From NCBI RefSeq assembly GCF_900199375.1, contig NZ_LT900217.1:3224001-3288000 (forward strand): DNA of 64,000 nucleotides. The letters run 5' to 3'. Below, piece by piece: positions 27,272 through 36,491 of this stretch. The DNA is from Gordonibacter urolithinfaciens. GTDB taxonomy: Bacteria; Actinomycetota; Coriobacteriia; Coriobacteriales; Eggerthellaceae. Each line of letters starts with the position of its first letter. The first letter of the stretch is position 1. Position numbers and translations under genes: made by a program. The notes under the pieces were generated by a model, which saw nothing but the letters and a program-made list of their open reading frames with translations, had not been told where the DNA came from and did not search any database.

Positions 27272-28144
27272 CTAGCGCTTGTCGGCCAGGAAGAACAGGG
27301 CCATCGTGCCCGGGCCGGAATGGGCGCCGATGACGGGGTCGACGTAGTTGATGACCACTTCCTTCACGCCGAAGCGCTCCTTCACCTGGTCGGCCACGTA
27401 CTCGGCCTCTTCCAGGCAGTCGCCGTGCGTGATGAACACCATCTGCTGGTCGATGGGCTGGACGGCGCTCTTCTCCATGTGGTCCACGAGCGCGTTCAGC
27501 GACTTCTTGCGGCCGCGCACCTTCTCGAGCGGGATGAGATGCCCTTCGTCGTCCACGTGCATGACCGGCTTGATGTTGAGCATGGTGCCCGCCCAGGCCG
27601 CCGTCTTCGACACGCGCCCGCCGCGGAACAGGAACATGAGGTCGTCCACGGTGAACCAGTGGGCCAGGTGCAGCTTGTTCTCCTCCACCCAGTCGCGCAC
27701 CTCCCCGATGGAGGCGCCGGCGCGGGCGCGCTGCACGGCATGCCACACGAGCAGGCCCTCGCCGCCGGAAGCCGCCAGCGTGTCCACCGCGCACAGCGTG
27801 CGCTCCGGGAACTCCGCCGCCAGGTCGCGCATCAGGAGCTCGGTGGCCTCGAACGTCCCGGAAAGGCCGCTCGAGAAACCCAGGTACAGGATGTCGCGCC
27901 CTTGCTCCAGGAGGCCGCGCATGAGCGCCTCGGACTCGGCCAGGTTCGGCAGCGACGTGGTGATGACCTTGCCCTCGCGCATCATGGTGTAGAACTGCTT
28001 GAGGTCGGTGTGCTGGCCCTTGAGGTAGCTCTGGTACTCCTCGCCGTCCACCATGAAGGTGAGGGGCAGGACGTGCAGGCCGAAGTCGTCGATCATCTCC
28101 TCGACGAGGTTGCTGCTTGAATCGGTGACGATCTCAAAATCCAT
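27272..28144 (-). CDS. DegV-family fatty-acid-binding protein
   Basis: A 290-residue cytoplasmic protein of the DegV family. The family binds a fatty acid between two domains and, as FakB, presents it to the fatty acid kinase FakA. It opens with FEIVTDSSSNL, has the lipid-contact block TTSLPN (63-68) and GFSSGLSGTFEA, and ends with the HSGPGTMALFFL segment of the second domain. No FakA kinase gene is in the window. ATG 28144 is clear. It is convergent with dinB and diverges from ileS. Confidence 0.88.
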   Translation of the reverse strand: MDFEIVTDSSSNLVEEMIDDFGLHVLPLTFMVDGEEYQSYLKGQHTDLKQFYTMMREGKVITTSLPNLAESEALMRGLLEQGRDILYLGFSSGLSGTFEATELLMRDLAAEFPERTLCAVDTLAASGGEGLLVWHAVQRARAGASIGEVRDWVEENKLHLAHWFTVDDLMFLFRGGRVSKTAAWAGTMLNIKPVMHVDDEGHLIPLEKVRGRKKSLNALVDHMEKSAVQPIDQQMVFITHGDCLEEAEYVADQVKERFGVKEVVINYVDPVIGAHSGPGTMALFFLADKR

Positions 28145-28400
28145 TTCGTTCCTCCGATGTGCGGGGCCGCCGCGAAAGGGCGCCGTGGTTACCTTCTAAA
28201 GTATACCTATTTCCCTGCAATTTCTTGTGTCGCATTTTTGAAATGTGGCCAAGGCGAGGGGAATATGCCCTTGGCGCGCGTGCAATCCGCGCGCAATCGC
28301 CTATACTATAGCGGTTTGTATCGAATGTTGAATCCGCGGGGCCCGGCGGCTCGGCCGCCGCCCCGCGCAGCGCATGCTTGAAGGAAAGGTACGGCACCCC

Positions 28401-31262
28401 GTGGCGAACAGTTACAAGGAAACGATGAACCTGCCCAAGACCGACTTCGCGATGCGGGCGAACCTGCCCGAGAACGAGCCGAAGCGCCTCGCGAAGTGGG
28501 AGGAAGAGCGCATCTACGAGCGCGTGCTGGAGAAGAACAAGGACGGCAAGCCCTTCATCCTGCACGACGGCCCCCCGTACGCCAACGGCCCCATCCACAT
28601 CGGCCATGCCTTCAACAAGATCCTCAAGGACTTCGTGAACAAGTCCCATGCGCAGCGCGGCTTCTTCACGCCGTACGTGCCGGGCTGGGACTGCCACGGC
28701 CAGCCCATCGAGCACATGGTGGAGAAGACCCTCGGGCCCGAGAAGATGGCGAAGATCGACCAGCCCACGCTGCGCCGCCTGTGCCGCGAGTGGGCCGAGA
28801 AGTACGTCGACGTGCAGCGCGAGGGCTTCAAGCGCCTCGGCGTGAACGGCGACTGGGAGCACCCCTACCTCACGTTCACTCCGAACTACGAGGCGGGCAA
28901 CGTCGAGGTGTTCAAGAAGATGTACCTGGACGGCTCGGTGTACCGCGGCCGCAAGCCCATCCACTGGTGCAAGCGCTGCCACACCGCGCTCGCCGAGGCC
29001 GAGATCGAGTACTCCGACGAGACGTCGCCGTCCATCTTCGTGAAGTTCAAGATGGACCTCATGCCCGGCATGTTCGAGGCCGCGGGTGCTGTGGGCGACG
29101 CCTTCGTGCTCATCTGGACCACCACGCCCTGGACGCTGCCGGCGAACACGGCCGTGTCGCTGGCCCCCGACGCCGACTACGTCATGGTGGTCGCCGACGG
29201 CTCCAACATGATCATGGCGCGCGAGCTGGTGGAGCAGGTGGCCGAGATCGCGGGCTGGGAGTCCTACGACCTCGTGCGCGGCGCCGACGGCGAGCCCGTC
29301 GCGCTCAAGGGCCGCGAGTTCACGGGACTGACCTACACGTGCCCCATCCGCCAGGACCTCAAGGGCACCGTCATCTACGGCGACCACGTCACGCTCGACT
29401 CGGGCACGGGCGCGGTGCACACCGCCCCCGGCCACGGCCAGGACGACTACCTGGTGGCGCTGGAGTTCGACGTGCCGCTGCTCATGCCGGTGGACGACAA
29501 CGGCGTGCTCACCGACGAGGCGGGCCCCTTCGCGGGCCTCGACGTGGACGAGGCGAACCCGGCCATCATCGAGTGGCTGCGCGAGCGCGGCACGCTCGTG
29601 GCCCAGAAGGAGATCCTGCACAGTTACCCGCACTGCTGGCGCTGCCACGAGCCGGTCATCTTCCGCGCCACCGACCAGTGGTTCGTGTCCATGGACAAGA
29701 ACTCGCTGCGCGAGGACGCCCTCGACGCCATCGACCACAAGGTGGAGTGGATCCCCGCGTGGGCGAAGAACCGCATCGGGTCCATGGTGGCCGACCGCCC
29801 CGACTGGTGCATCTCGCGCCAGCGCTCATGGGGCGTGCCCATCCCCGTGTTCAAGTGCGCCAAGTGCGGCAACACGGTGGCCACCGCCGAGACGTTCGAC
29901 GCGGTGATCGACCTGTTCTACCGCGAGGGCGCCGACGCGTGGTTCACGCACGAGCCGTCCGACTACCTGCCGCGCGGCGTGAAGTGCGAGACCTGCGGCT
30001 GCTCCGAGCTCGTCCCCGAGAAGGACATCCTCGACGTGTGGTGGGAGAGCGGCGTGTCGCACACCTCCGTGCTGAAGCACCGCGAGGCCGAGGGCCTGCG
30101 CTTCCCGGCCGACATGTACCTCGAAGGCTCCGACCAGCATCGCGGCTGGTTCCAGTCGTCCCTGCTCACCAGCATGGGCGCCTACGGCGTGCCGCCGTAC
30201 AAGTCCGTCATGCACTGCGGATTCACGATGGACGCCGAGGGCAAGAAGATGTCGAAGTCGGCCGGAAACGGCGTCGACCCGGCGGACGTCATGGCGAAGA
30301 GCGGCGCCGACGTGCTGCGCCTGTGGGTGGCCAGCGTCGATTACTCCCAGGACGTGAACATCGGCGACGAGATCCTCGAGCGCACGAGCGAGGCGTACCG
30401 CCGCATCCGCAACACGATGCGCTTCCTGCTGGGCAGCTTGAGCGACTTCGACGACTTGAAGCATACGGTCACCGACTGGAATGCGCTTGAACCCGTCGAC
30501 CAGTGGGCCATGGTGCGCCTGTGGCACCTGCTCGTCGACGTGGAGCGCGCCTACGACGAATACAAGTTCCATGTGGTGTACCGCGCGGTGTACGACTACA
30601 TCGTGGGCGACCTCTCGGCCGTGTACATGGACGCGACGAAGGACCGCGTGTACTCCGAGGCGCCCGACTCGCCGCGCCGCCGCGCCGCGCAGACCGTGCT
30701 CATGAACATCGTCGAGGTGCTCGTGCGCGTCCTCGCGCCGGTGCTGTCGTTCACCACTGACGAGGTGTGGGAGCACTATCCCGAGGCCATCCGCTCGCGC
30801 GAGGGACGTCCCGGAAACGTGCAGCTGGCCGGCTGGCCCGAGAAGTCCGACTTCGCGCCCTCGCTGCCGGACGATGCGGACGCCGAGCGCATCGCCGAGG
30901 ACTTCGGCATCATCCTCGGGGTGCGCGAGATCGCGACGAAGGCGCTCGAGGACGCGCGCGGCCAGAAGGTCGTCAACAAGAGCCAGGAGGCCGATGTGAC
31001 CGTGACGGCCCCGCGCTCGGTGCTCGACCACGTGGAGCGCTACGACGCCGCCGTGTTCGAGGAGCTGTTCATCGTGGCGTCCGTGTCGTTCGTCGAAGGC
31101 GAGGAACTCTCGGCCGAGGTGCGCAAGACGACCGCCGAGAAGTGCCCGCGCTGCTGGAACTACCGCGCGCTCGGCGGCAACCCGAGCCATCCGGATGTGT
31201 GCGAGCGCTGCGGCGACGTGCTCGACGCCATCGGCTACGAGGAAGCGGGGTCGGACGCTTGA
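28401..31262 (+). CDS. ileS: Isoleucyl-tRNA synthetase
   Basis: Charges tRNA-Ile with isoleucine. The 953-residue protein has the class I signatures HIGH at 66-69 (PIHIGHAF) and KMSKS at 616-620, the CP1 editing domain between them (TTTPWTLPANTAVS, and DYLVALEFDVP near the editing pocket), WWESGVSH, and a C-terminal zinc-binding end with CPRCWNY and CERCG. GTG 28401 gives MANSYKETMNLPKT, the usual bacterial start; ATG 28374 in the same frame is possible, with AAGGAAAGG in between. lspA overlaps its stop. No T-box leader is visible. Confidence 0.95.
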   Translation: MANSYKETMNLPKTDFAMRANLPENEPKRLAKWEEERIYERVLEKNKDGKPFILHDGPPYANGPIHIGHAFNKILKDFVNKSHAQRGFFTPYVPGWDCHGQPIEHMVEKTLGPEKMAKIDQPTLRRLCREWAEKYVDVQREGFKRLGVNGDWEHPYLTFTPNYEAGNVEVFKKMYLDGSVYRGRKPIHWCKRCHTALAEAEIEYSDETSPSIFVKFKMDLMPGMFEAAGAVGDAFVLIWTTTPWTLPANTAVSLAPDADYVMVVADGSNMIMARELVEQVAEIAGWESYDLVRGADGEPVALKGREFTGLTYTCPIRQDLKGTVIYGDHVTLDSGTGAVHTAPGHGQDDYLVALEFDVPLLMPVDDNGVLTDEAGPFAGLDVDEANPAIIEWLRERGTLVAQKEILHSYPHCWRCHEPVIFRATDQWFVSMDKNSLREDALDAIDHKVEWIPAWAKNRIGSMVADRPDWCISRQRSWGVPIPVFKCAKCGNTVATAETFDAVIDLFYREGADAWFTHEPSDYLPRGVKCETCGCSELVPEKDILDVWWESGVSHTSVLKHREAEGLRFPADMYLEGSDQHRGWFQSSLLTSMGAYGVPPYKSVMHCGFTMDAEGKKMSKSAGNGVDPADVMAKSGADVLRLWVASVDYSQDVNIGDEILERTSEAYRRIRNTMRFLLGSLSDFDDLKHTVTDWNALEPVDQWAMVRLWHLLVDVERAYDEYKFHVVYRAVYDYIVGDLSAVYMDATKDRVYSEAPDSPRRRAAQTVLMNIVEVLVRVLAPVLSFTTDEVWEHYPEAIRSREGRPGNVQLAGWPEKSDFAPSLPDDADAERIAEDFGIILGVREIATKALEDARGQKVVNKSQEADVTVTAPRSVLDHVERYDAAVFEELFIVASVSFVEGEELSAEVRKTTAEKCPRCWNYRALGGNPSHPDVCERCGDVLDAIGYEEAGSDA

Positions 31263-31876
31263 GCGAGGAAAAGCGCGGGTTGGGCGTGAGCGCCGAGGGC
31301 GGGGACGCCGCCCTCGGGCGGGCTGCACGGCTGCGCGACACGCTCGTGTTCGGCGCGGTGGCCCTGGCGTGGCTCGCGCTCGACACGCTCACGAAAGGCT
31401 ACTTCAACGGCTCCTTCGCCGTGGGCGAGGTGGCCGGCGGCCCCTTCCTCGGGCTCGTGCGCTTCCGCCTCGTGCACAACACGGGTGCGGCGTGGGGCAT
31501 GTTCGGCGACTCGACGTTCTTGCTGGGCGTGGTGTCCATCGCGGTATGCCTCGTGCTCGTGGCGTACCTGTTCTTCCTGTCGCCCCGTCCGGGGATGCTG
31601 GAGGTCGTGGGCGTGGCGCTCGTGGTGGCGGGCGGGCTGGGCAACGCGTTCGACCGTTTCACGCTGGGCTACGTGGTGGACTTCATCGAGCCCGTGTTCA
31701 TAGACTTCCCGGTGTTCAACGTGGCCGACATAGGCGTGACATGCGGGTTCGTGCTGTTCGTGGCAGGGATGATCCTGGCGTACCGCCGCGCCGACCGCGA
31801 GGCCGCGGCGCTGGCCGAGGGCTCCGTGGGGCCGCAGGCGCCCGGGGACGGCGGGGAAGGGCCGGGGGAGCGATGA
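31259..31876 (+). CDS. lspA: Lipoprotein signal peptidase II
   Basis: Membrane aspartyl protease that removes signal peptides from prolipoproteins. The 205-residue protein has four hydrophobic helices after a 30-residue N-terminal part, with the conserved NTGAAWGMF, the catalytic Asp motifs GGLGNAFDRF and FNVADIGV, and VVDF. The C-terminal 30 residues (EAAALAEGSVGPQAPGDGG) are a charged, low-complexity tail longer than usual. The start is TTG 31259, whose TTGA overlaps the ileS stop, and rluD overlaps its own stop as ATGA, so ileS-lspA-rluD is a tight operon. Confidence 0.93.
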   Translation: MSEEKRGLGVSAEGGDAALGRAARLRDTLVFGAVALAWLALDTLTKGYFNGSFAVGEVAGGPFLGLVRFRLVHNTGAAWGMFGDSTFLLGVVSIAVCLVLVAYLFFLSPRPGMLEVVGVALVVAGGLGNAFDRFTLGYVVDFIEPVFIDFPVFNVADIGVTCGFVLFVAGMILAYRRADREAAALAEGSVGPQAPGDGGEGPGER

Positions 31877-32907
31877 CGCGCTCGCTCTGCCACATCGTGG
31901 GCGCGGCCGATGCCGGCGCTCGCCTGGACGCGCTCATGGCCGAGCGCGGACTGTACCCCAGCCGCAGCGCCGCCGCGCGCGCCATCGAGGAGGGCGCCGT
32001 GTTCGTGAACGGCGCGAACGTGGCCAAGAAGCACGCCGTGGCGGCCGGCGACACCGTCGTGTACGAGGCGCCCGAGGAGGCCGCCCCCCGCGCGCTGGAG
32101 GGGGAGCCCATCGACCTGGACATCCGCTTCGAAGACGAGCACCTCCTGGTGCTGTCGAAACAGGTGGGCCTCGTGTGCCACCCCTCGGTCGACCACTACG
32201 ACGGCACGCTGGTGAACGCGCTCGTCCACCACTGCGGGGCCGCCAACCTGTGCAACGTGCAGGGCGAGGACGACCGCCTGGGCATCGTGCACCGCCTCGA
32301 CCGCGATACGAGCGGCCTCATGCTGGCCGCCAAGACCGACGAGGCGGGCTACGCGCTCATGGAGGACATCCGCGCCCGCGCCGTCGACCGGCGCTACCTG
32401 GCGCTCGTCCACGGCGTCATCCCGCACGACACCGGCATGGTGGACGCGCCCATCGCCCGCGCCGAGAAGGAGCGCACGCGCATGGCCGTGCGCGACGTGC
32501 CCTCGGCCCGCGACGCGGTGACGACGTTCCGCGTGCTGGAGCGCTTCGAGCACGGGCCGCGCGACGACGGCTACACGCTCATCGACTGCAAGCTGTTCAC
32601 GGGCCGCACGCACCAGATCCGCGTGCATATGGAGTACGCGAAGCACCCGCTGGCAGGGGAGCCGGTCTACCGCTCCCGCGCCCCCAAGGATCCGACTGCC
32701 GACCTGGGGCTCGAGCGCCAGTTCCTGCATTCGTTCCAGCTGGCGTTCACCCATCCCGCCACGGGGGAGGAGCTCTCGTTCGCCGACAACCTGCCCGCCG
32801 ACCTGCAAGCCGCCCTCGATTCCCTGGCCGACCGCAGCCGCGGCCGCACCGAGGCCGGCAGGGAGGTCTTCGAGCTGTTGAGGGACGCGCCGCACCCGAG
32901 GCTGTAA
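31873..32907 (+). CDS. rluD: RluA-family pseudouridine synthase
   Basis: Isomerises uridines in large-subunit rRNA. The 344-residue protein has an N-terminal S4 RNA-binding domain (RLDALMAERGLYPSRSAAAR to about residue 70) and a catalytic domain with the family motif VHRLDRDTSGLMLAAKT, whose Asp is catalytic, plus LFTGRTHQIRVHME. Together these place it in the RluC/RluD group; RluD is the best guess, since S4 plus this motif does not give the exact target site. ATG overlaps the lspA stop. A 96-bp inverted repeat follows its stop. Confidence 0.88.
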   Translation: MTRSLCHIVGAADAGARLDALMAERGLYPSRSAAARAIEEGAVFVNGANVAKKHAVAAGDTVVYEAPEEAAPRALEGEPIDLDIRFEDEHLLVLSKQVGLVCHPSVDHYDGTLVNALVHHCGAANLCNVQGEDDRLGIVHRLDRDTSGLMLAAKTDEAGYALMEDIRARAVDRRYLALVHGVIPHDTGMVDAPIARAEKERTRMAVRDVPSARDAVTTFRVLERFEHGPRDDGYTLIDCKLFTGRTHQIRVHMEYAKHPLAGEPVYRSRAPKDPTADLGLERQFLHSFQLAFTHPATGEELSFADNLPADLQAALDSLADRSRGRTEAGREVFELLRDAPHPRL

Positions 32908-32914
32908 GACAAGG

Positions 32915-33010
32915 TGAGACAAGGGGACGGGGTTAATGTCTCATTCCGCAAAGCCTGAGGATCGCGTCAACCGCACGAGAATGAGACATTAACCCCGTCC
33001 CCTTGTCTCA
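32915..33010. repeat. Large inverted repeat with perfect 32-bp arms
   Basis: The arms 32915-32946 and 32979-33010 are exact reverse complements, with a 32-base loop. Each arm also begins TGAGAC and holds GTCTCA near its end, so each can fold on itself. The structure starts 8 bases after the rluD stop and ends in the stop codon of the convergent gene. It works as a terminator at least by position; its size and nested symmetry suggest a REP- or MITE-type mobile palindrome. Confidence 0.85.
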
Positions 33011-33811
33011 TTCCTTCCCGTACACGCTCATGTTCTGCATCCTGGACTGCAAGAAGCTGTCGGGGAAGTGCTCGTCGAGGAAACGCTGCTCCCAGGTGGT
33101 GGCGGGGACGCCCTGGGCGCGTTGCCCCTCCCGATCGAGGGCGAGCACCGTGACCGCGACGTCCGCGGCCAGGAAGGCCGCCATGAGCGCCGTCACGGCG
33201 CGCACGGCGGCGTTTCGCGCGTTCACGTGCGAGAACGCCTGCTTGACGGCAGGCAGCGCCACGCGCACCCACACAAGGCCCAAAAGGCCCCACATCATGC
33301 CGAACGCGAAGTTCGTGCGCCCGTTGATGGAGCCGAACGTGCCCGAGTAGTCCCAGGCCACAGCACCCCAGAAGAACTCCATGCCCCAACTGGTCACGTA
33401 CTCCAGCACACTGCCCACCACCATGGCAACCAGGAATATGACCAGGTTGTGCGAATGGTAGAAGCGGTTGAGGAACAGCGTCAGCACCACGGCGCCCACG
33501 CCGTAGATGGGCGAGAAGGGGCCCCAGACCAAGCCCGCGCGGCTCTCGAGGCCGCCGTAGACGATGGCGTGGAACACGGTCTCCACGGCGAGTCCGATAA
33601 CGCAGCCCGCCACGAACAGCCAGAACAGGTTGAACCAGTCGAGCCGCAGGTAGCCGGTGTTGTGGAACACCTGGGCTCGTACCTCCTGCTTGACCTCGCT
33701 CAGCAGGTCCGCACCCTCCGAGGCGCCCGCACGCGCGGGCGCAGCCCCCGAAGGGGCCGGAGCATCGCCCTCCGATTCGGGCGAACCCGGGTTTTTCGGT
33801 TCTTTCTCCAT
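33008..33811 (-). CDS. CmpB-like putative permease membrane protein
   Basis: A 267-residue membrane protein that matches the PF06541 type (ABC-transporter type IV, CmpB-like) of unknown function. After about 55 Pro/Ala/Glu-rich residues come hydrophobic segments around FNLFWLFVAGCVIGLAVET, GAVVLTLFLNRFYH, VIFLVAMVVGSVLEYVT and FGMMWGLLGLVWVRVAL, with the marker WDYSGTFGSINGRTNFAFG near 160. The C-terminal part is a long soluble tail with QRFLDEHFPDSFLQSRMQNM. The start ATG 33811 is clear. It is convergent with rluD and diverges from hemH; no ATPase partner lies next to it. Confidence 0.72.
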   Translation of the reverse strand: MEKEPKNPGSPESEGDAPAPSGAAPARAGASEGADLLSEVKQEVRAQVFHNTGYLRLDWFNLFWLFVAGCVIGLAVETVFHAIVYGGLESRAGLVWGPFSPIYGVGAVVLTLFLNRFYHSHNLVIFLVAMVVGSVLEYVTSWGMEFFWGAVAWDYSGTFGSINGRTNFAFGMMWGLLGLVWVRVALPAVKQAFSHVNARNAAVRAVTALMAAFLAADVAVTVLALDREGQRAQGVPATTWEQRFLDEHFPDSFLQSRMQNMSVYGKE

Positions 33812-33921
33812 TCATCCGTTCCTCGAGGGGCCGATAGGGCTAAACTATAGCAGATTTCTCAAGTTGGACGGGCACCGTTTCGCCTCGGCGATGCGCGCAG
33901 GCCGGGAAGGGGATCGACATC

Positions 33922-34938
33922 GTGCAAGAAGGGGACCGCACCGGCATTCTCCTGGTGAACACCGGCACGCCGGACGAGCCGCGACCGCGCGCCGTGCGCA
34001 AGTACCTCGCGCGCTTCCTCATGGACCCGCGCATCGCCCCCATGAACCGCGTGGGCTGGTGGTTCGTCCTCCACCTGTTCATCCTGCCCAAGCGCGGGCG
34101 CGCCTCGGCGGAGAAGTACGCGAGGATCTGGACCGAGGAGGGGTCTCCTTTCACGGTCGCCCACATGAAGCTCGCCCGCGCCCTGGACGCGCAGCTGGCC
34201 GAGGAGGGCCACGACGCCGTCGTGCGCTGCGCCATGAGCTACAGCGCCCCGTTCGTGCGCGACGCCGTGCGCGAGCTGAAGGAGGCCGGCTGCACGCGCC
34301 TCGTCGTGCTGCCGCTGTACCCGCAGAGCGCGCACTCCACCACCGGCTCGGTATCGGACGGCGTGGGCCGCGCGCTGCGCAAGGAGCGGTGGGACGTGCC
34401 CTGCGACTTCGTGGACAACTACCACGACGACCCCACCTACGTGCGCGCCATCGCCGCCTCGGTCAGGCACGCCGGCTTCGATCCCGACTCTGACGACAAG
34501 GTGCTGTTCTCGTACCATTCCATCCCGCTCGTCGACATCGAGGCGGGCGACACCTACGAGCTGCAGTCGGGTGCCTCGAGCCTCCAGATAGCGGGCGAGC
34601 TGGGCATCGAGCGCAACCGGTGGACCATCGGCTACCAGTGCCGTTTCGACAAGGGGCGCGAATGGCTCTCGCCGTTCACGCGCGACGTCCTGGCGCGCTG
34701 GGCCGAGGCAGACGTGGGCCGCGTGTTCTTCGTGTGCCCGAACTTCGCCGTGGACTGCCTCGAGACGCTCTACGACATCGAGCACGAGCTGAAGCCGTTC
34801 TATTTCGAACAGATCAGGAAGGCGGGCCGCGAGCCGCGCGAAGGCGCTTTCACGTACGTGCCCTGCCTCGACCGCAGCCGCGCGCACGTGAGGGTGCTCG
34901 CCGACGTGCTTCGCCCCCATGTGGAAGGAGGCCGATGA
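33922..34938 (+). CDS. hemH: Ferrochelatase (or coproporphyrin ferrochelatase)
   Basis: Inserts iron into a porphyrin late in heme synthesis. The 338-residue protein opens with TGILLVNTGTPDEPRPRAVR, has YSAPFVRDAV, VVLPLYPQSAHSTTGSV, LFSYHSIPL with the metal-site His, YQCRFDKGREWLSP and CPNFAVDCLETLYDIEHEL with the conserved Glu; all are chelatase blocks in the usual order. Actinobacterial members may act on coproporphyrin III instead of protoporphyrin IX, which cannot be separated here. The GTG start follows AAGGGGA. coaBC overlaps its stop, so they are coupled. Confidence 0.9.
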   Translation: MQEGDRTGILLVNTGTPDEPRPRAVRKYLARFLMDPRIAPMNRVGWWFVLHLFILPKRGRASAEKYARIWTEEGSPFTVAHMKLARALDAQLAEEGHDAVVRCAMSYSAPFVRDAVRELKEAGCTRLVVLPLYPQSAHSTTGSVSDGVGRALRKERWDVPCDFVDNYHDDPTYVRAIAASVRHAGFDPDSDDKVLFSYHSIPLVDIEAGDTYELQSGASSLQIAGELGIERNRWTIGYQCRFDKGREWLSPFTRDVLARWAEADVGRVFFVCPNFAVDCLETLYDIEHELKPFYFEQIRKAGREPREGAFTYVPCLDRSRAHVRVLADVLRPHVEGGR

Positions 34939-36161
34939 TGGCCAGGGAAGAAGGCGCCGCGGCTCCGGCGCCGCGGAAGACGGTGCTCGTGGGCGTGACG
35001 GGCTGCATCGCGGCCTACAAGTCCTGCGAGATCGTGCGCCTCCTGCAGAAGGCCGGCGTGAGGGCGAAGGTGGTCATGACCGAGCATGCCGCCGAGTTCG
35101 TGGGACCCACGACGTTCCGTGCGCTCACGCGCGAGCCGGTGGCCGTGGGCTTGTTCGACGACCCGTCAGACCCCATACACCACGTGTCGCTTGCGCAGGA
35201 GGCCGACTGCTTCGTCATCGCGCCCTGCACGGCGAACGTCATTGCCAAGATAGCGAACGGCTTGGCCGACGACCTGCTCACCACCACGGCGCTCGCCTGC
35301 ACGTGCCCGCTCGTGGTCGCGCCCGCCATGAACGTGAACATGTACGAGAACCCGGCGACGCGCTACAACCTGGGCAAGCTTCACATCCGCGGCGCGCGCA
35401 TCGTGGAGGCCGGCGACGGCTATCTGGCCTGCGGCGACGTGGGACGGGGCCGTCTGGCCGAGCCGGCCGACATCGTGGCCGCCGTGCTCGAGGAGCTGGA
35501 TATGCGCCGCGACCTGGCCGGGCGCCGCGTCATGGTCACGGCTGGGCCCACCGTGGAGCCCATCGATCCGGTGCGCTACCTCACGAACCGCTCGTCGGGC
35601 AAGACCGGCTACGCCATCGCACGGGCGGCTGCGGCCCGCGGGGCCGACGTCACGCTCGTGTCCGGCCCGGTGGCGCTCCCGGAGCCCGAGGGCATGCGCA
35701 CGGTGCACGTGGAGACGGCGCGCGAGATGCTGTCTGCGGCCCAAAGGGCGTTTGCGGCAGCCGATATCGCCGTGTTCTCGGCTGCCGTGGCCGACATGCG
35801 GCCGCGCGAGGCTGCGGCGCACAAGTTGAAGAAGGGCGCAGGAGATGCGAGGCTCGATACCCTCGAGCTCGTGGAGAACCCCGATATCCTGGCCACGCTC
35901 GGCGCCGCCAAGCGTCCCGGCCAGGTGGTGGTGGGCTTCGCCGCCGAGACGGACGACGTGGTGGCCAATGCCCAGCGGAAGCTCTCTTCCAAGCATGCCG
36001 ATCTTGTCGTGGGAAACGTCGTGGGAGGGGGCCGCGCCTTCGGCACCGACGACAACGAGGTGTGGTTCGTCACCGCCGAGGAGACTTACGGCCTTCCCCT
36101 CATGTCCAAGGACCGGCTGGCCGACCGCATCCTCGACGTGGCCGCCTCGTTCCTGCCGTAA
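34938..36161 (+). CDS. coaBC: Bifunctional phosphopantothenoylcysteine decarboxylase/synthase
   Basis: Makes 4'-phosphopantetheine in CoA synthesis, in two fused domains. The N-terminal flavin decarboxylase (CoaC, about 1-180) has VGVTGCIAAYKSCEIVRLL, HHVSLAQEAD, PANxNM-type VVAPAMNVNMYENPA and ACGDVGRGRLAEP. The C-terminal synthase (CoaB, about 190-405) has VTAGPTVEPIDPVRYLTNRS, SSGKTGYAIA, AAVADMRP and the KxKK-type KLKKG. ATG 34938 is 6 bases after GGAAGGAGG and is preferred to the in-frame ATG 34935. It overlaps the hemH stop. A strong hairpin follows. Confidence 0.95.
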   Translation: MAREEGAAAPAPRKTVLVGVTGCIAAYKSCEIVRLLQKAGVRAKVVMTEHAAEFVGPTTFRALTREPVAVGLFDDPSDPIHHVSLAQEADCFVIAPCTANVIAKIANGLADDLLTTTALACTCPLVVAPAMNVNMYENPATRYNLGKLHIRGARIVEAGDGYLACGDVGRGRLAEPADIVAAVLEELDMRRDLAGRRVMVTAGPTVEPIDPVRYLTNRSSGKTGYAIARAAAARGADVTLVSGPVALPEPEGMRTVHVETAREMLSAAQRAFAAADIAVFSAAVADMRPREAAAHKLKKGAGDARLDTLELVENPDILATLGAAKRPGQVVVGFAAETDDVVANAQRKLSSKHADLVVGNVVGGGRAFGTDDNEVWFVTAEETYGLPLMSKDRLADRILDVAASFLP

Positions 36162-36202
36162 GCCGAGCCTGATCTTTCAGCTGGTCCTTCCTGTAAAAGC
36201 AA

Positions 36203-36238
36203 GAAAGCCCCTCGGCCCGAAAGGGCGGAGGGGCTTTC
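36203..36238. terminator. Terminator shared by coaBC and cspA
   Basis: GAAAGCCCCTC and GAGGGGCTTTC enclose a 14-base loop that itself pairs (CCCGAAAGGG). It lies between the convergent coaBC and cspA genes, and each side reads a short T/C run after the stem. Confidence 0.75.
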
Positions 36239-36287
36239 TCGAATCGGGGCCGGTAGGCGGCCCCGGGCAGTTCGGAAGTTCGGCGAA

Positions 36288-36491
36288 CTAGATGGTGTGC
36301 ACCATCGTAGCCTGGCTCTTGCCGTTGTTGCCGACCGCGACGGTGAACTCGACGTGGGCGTTCTCCTCGAGGGTCTTGAACCCGTCGGTCTGGATCTCGC
36401 TGAAGTGGACGAACAGGTCATCGCCGCCGTCCTGAGAGATGAAACCGTAGCCTTTGTCGGCGTTGAACCATTTGACTGTACCAGTAGACAT
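36288..36491 (-). CDS. cspA: Cold-shock-domain protein
   Basis: A 67-residue single-stranded nucleic acid-binding OB-fold protein. [20 protein letters not shown] holds RNP1 (KGYGFI) and DLFVHFSEI is RNP2, both complete. The length is standard. It is monocistronic, with a terminator after it and a leader region upstream that shares 317 bases with the tRNA-Pro gene. Several csp copies are usual, so the letter is nominal. Confidence 0.93.
   Translation of the reverse strand: MSTGTVKWFNADKGYGFISQDGGDDLFVHFSEIQTDGFKTLEENAHVEFTVAVGNNGKSQATMVHTI

Noticed and set aside
28145-28400. A T-box riboswitch upstream of ileS
   Set aside because: The AGGGTGG-type T-box sequence and a matching terminator are not present; only a TATACT box is visible.
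31864-31876. Separate promoters for lspA and rluD
   Set aside because: Start and stop codons overlap, so one message with ileS explains expression.
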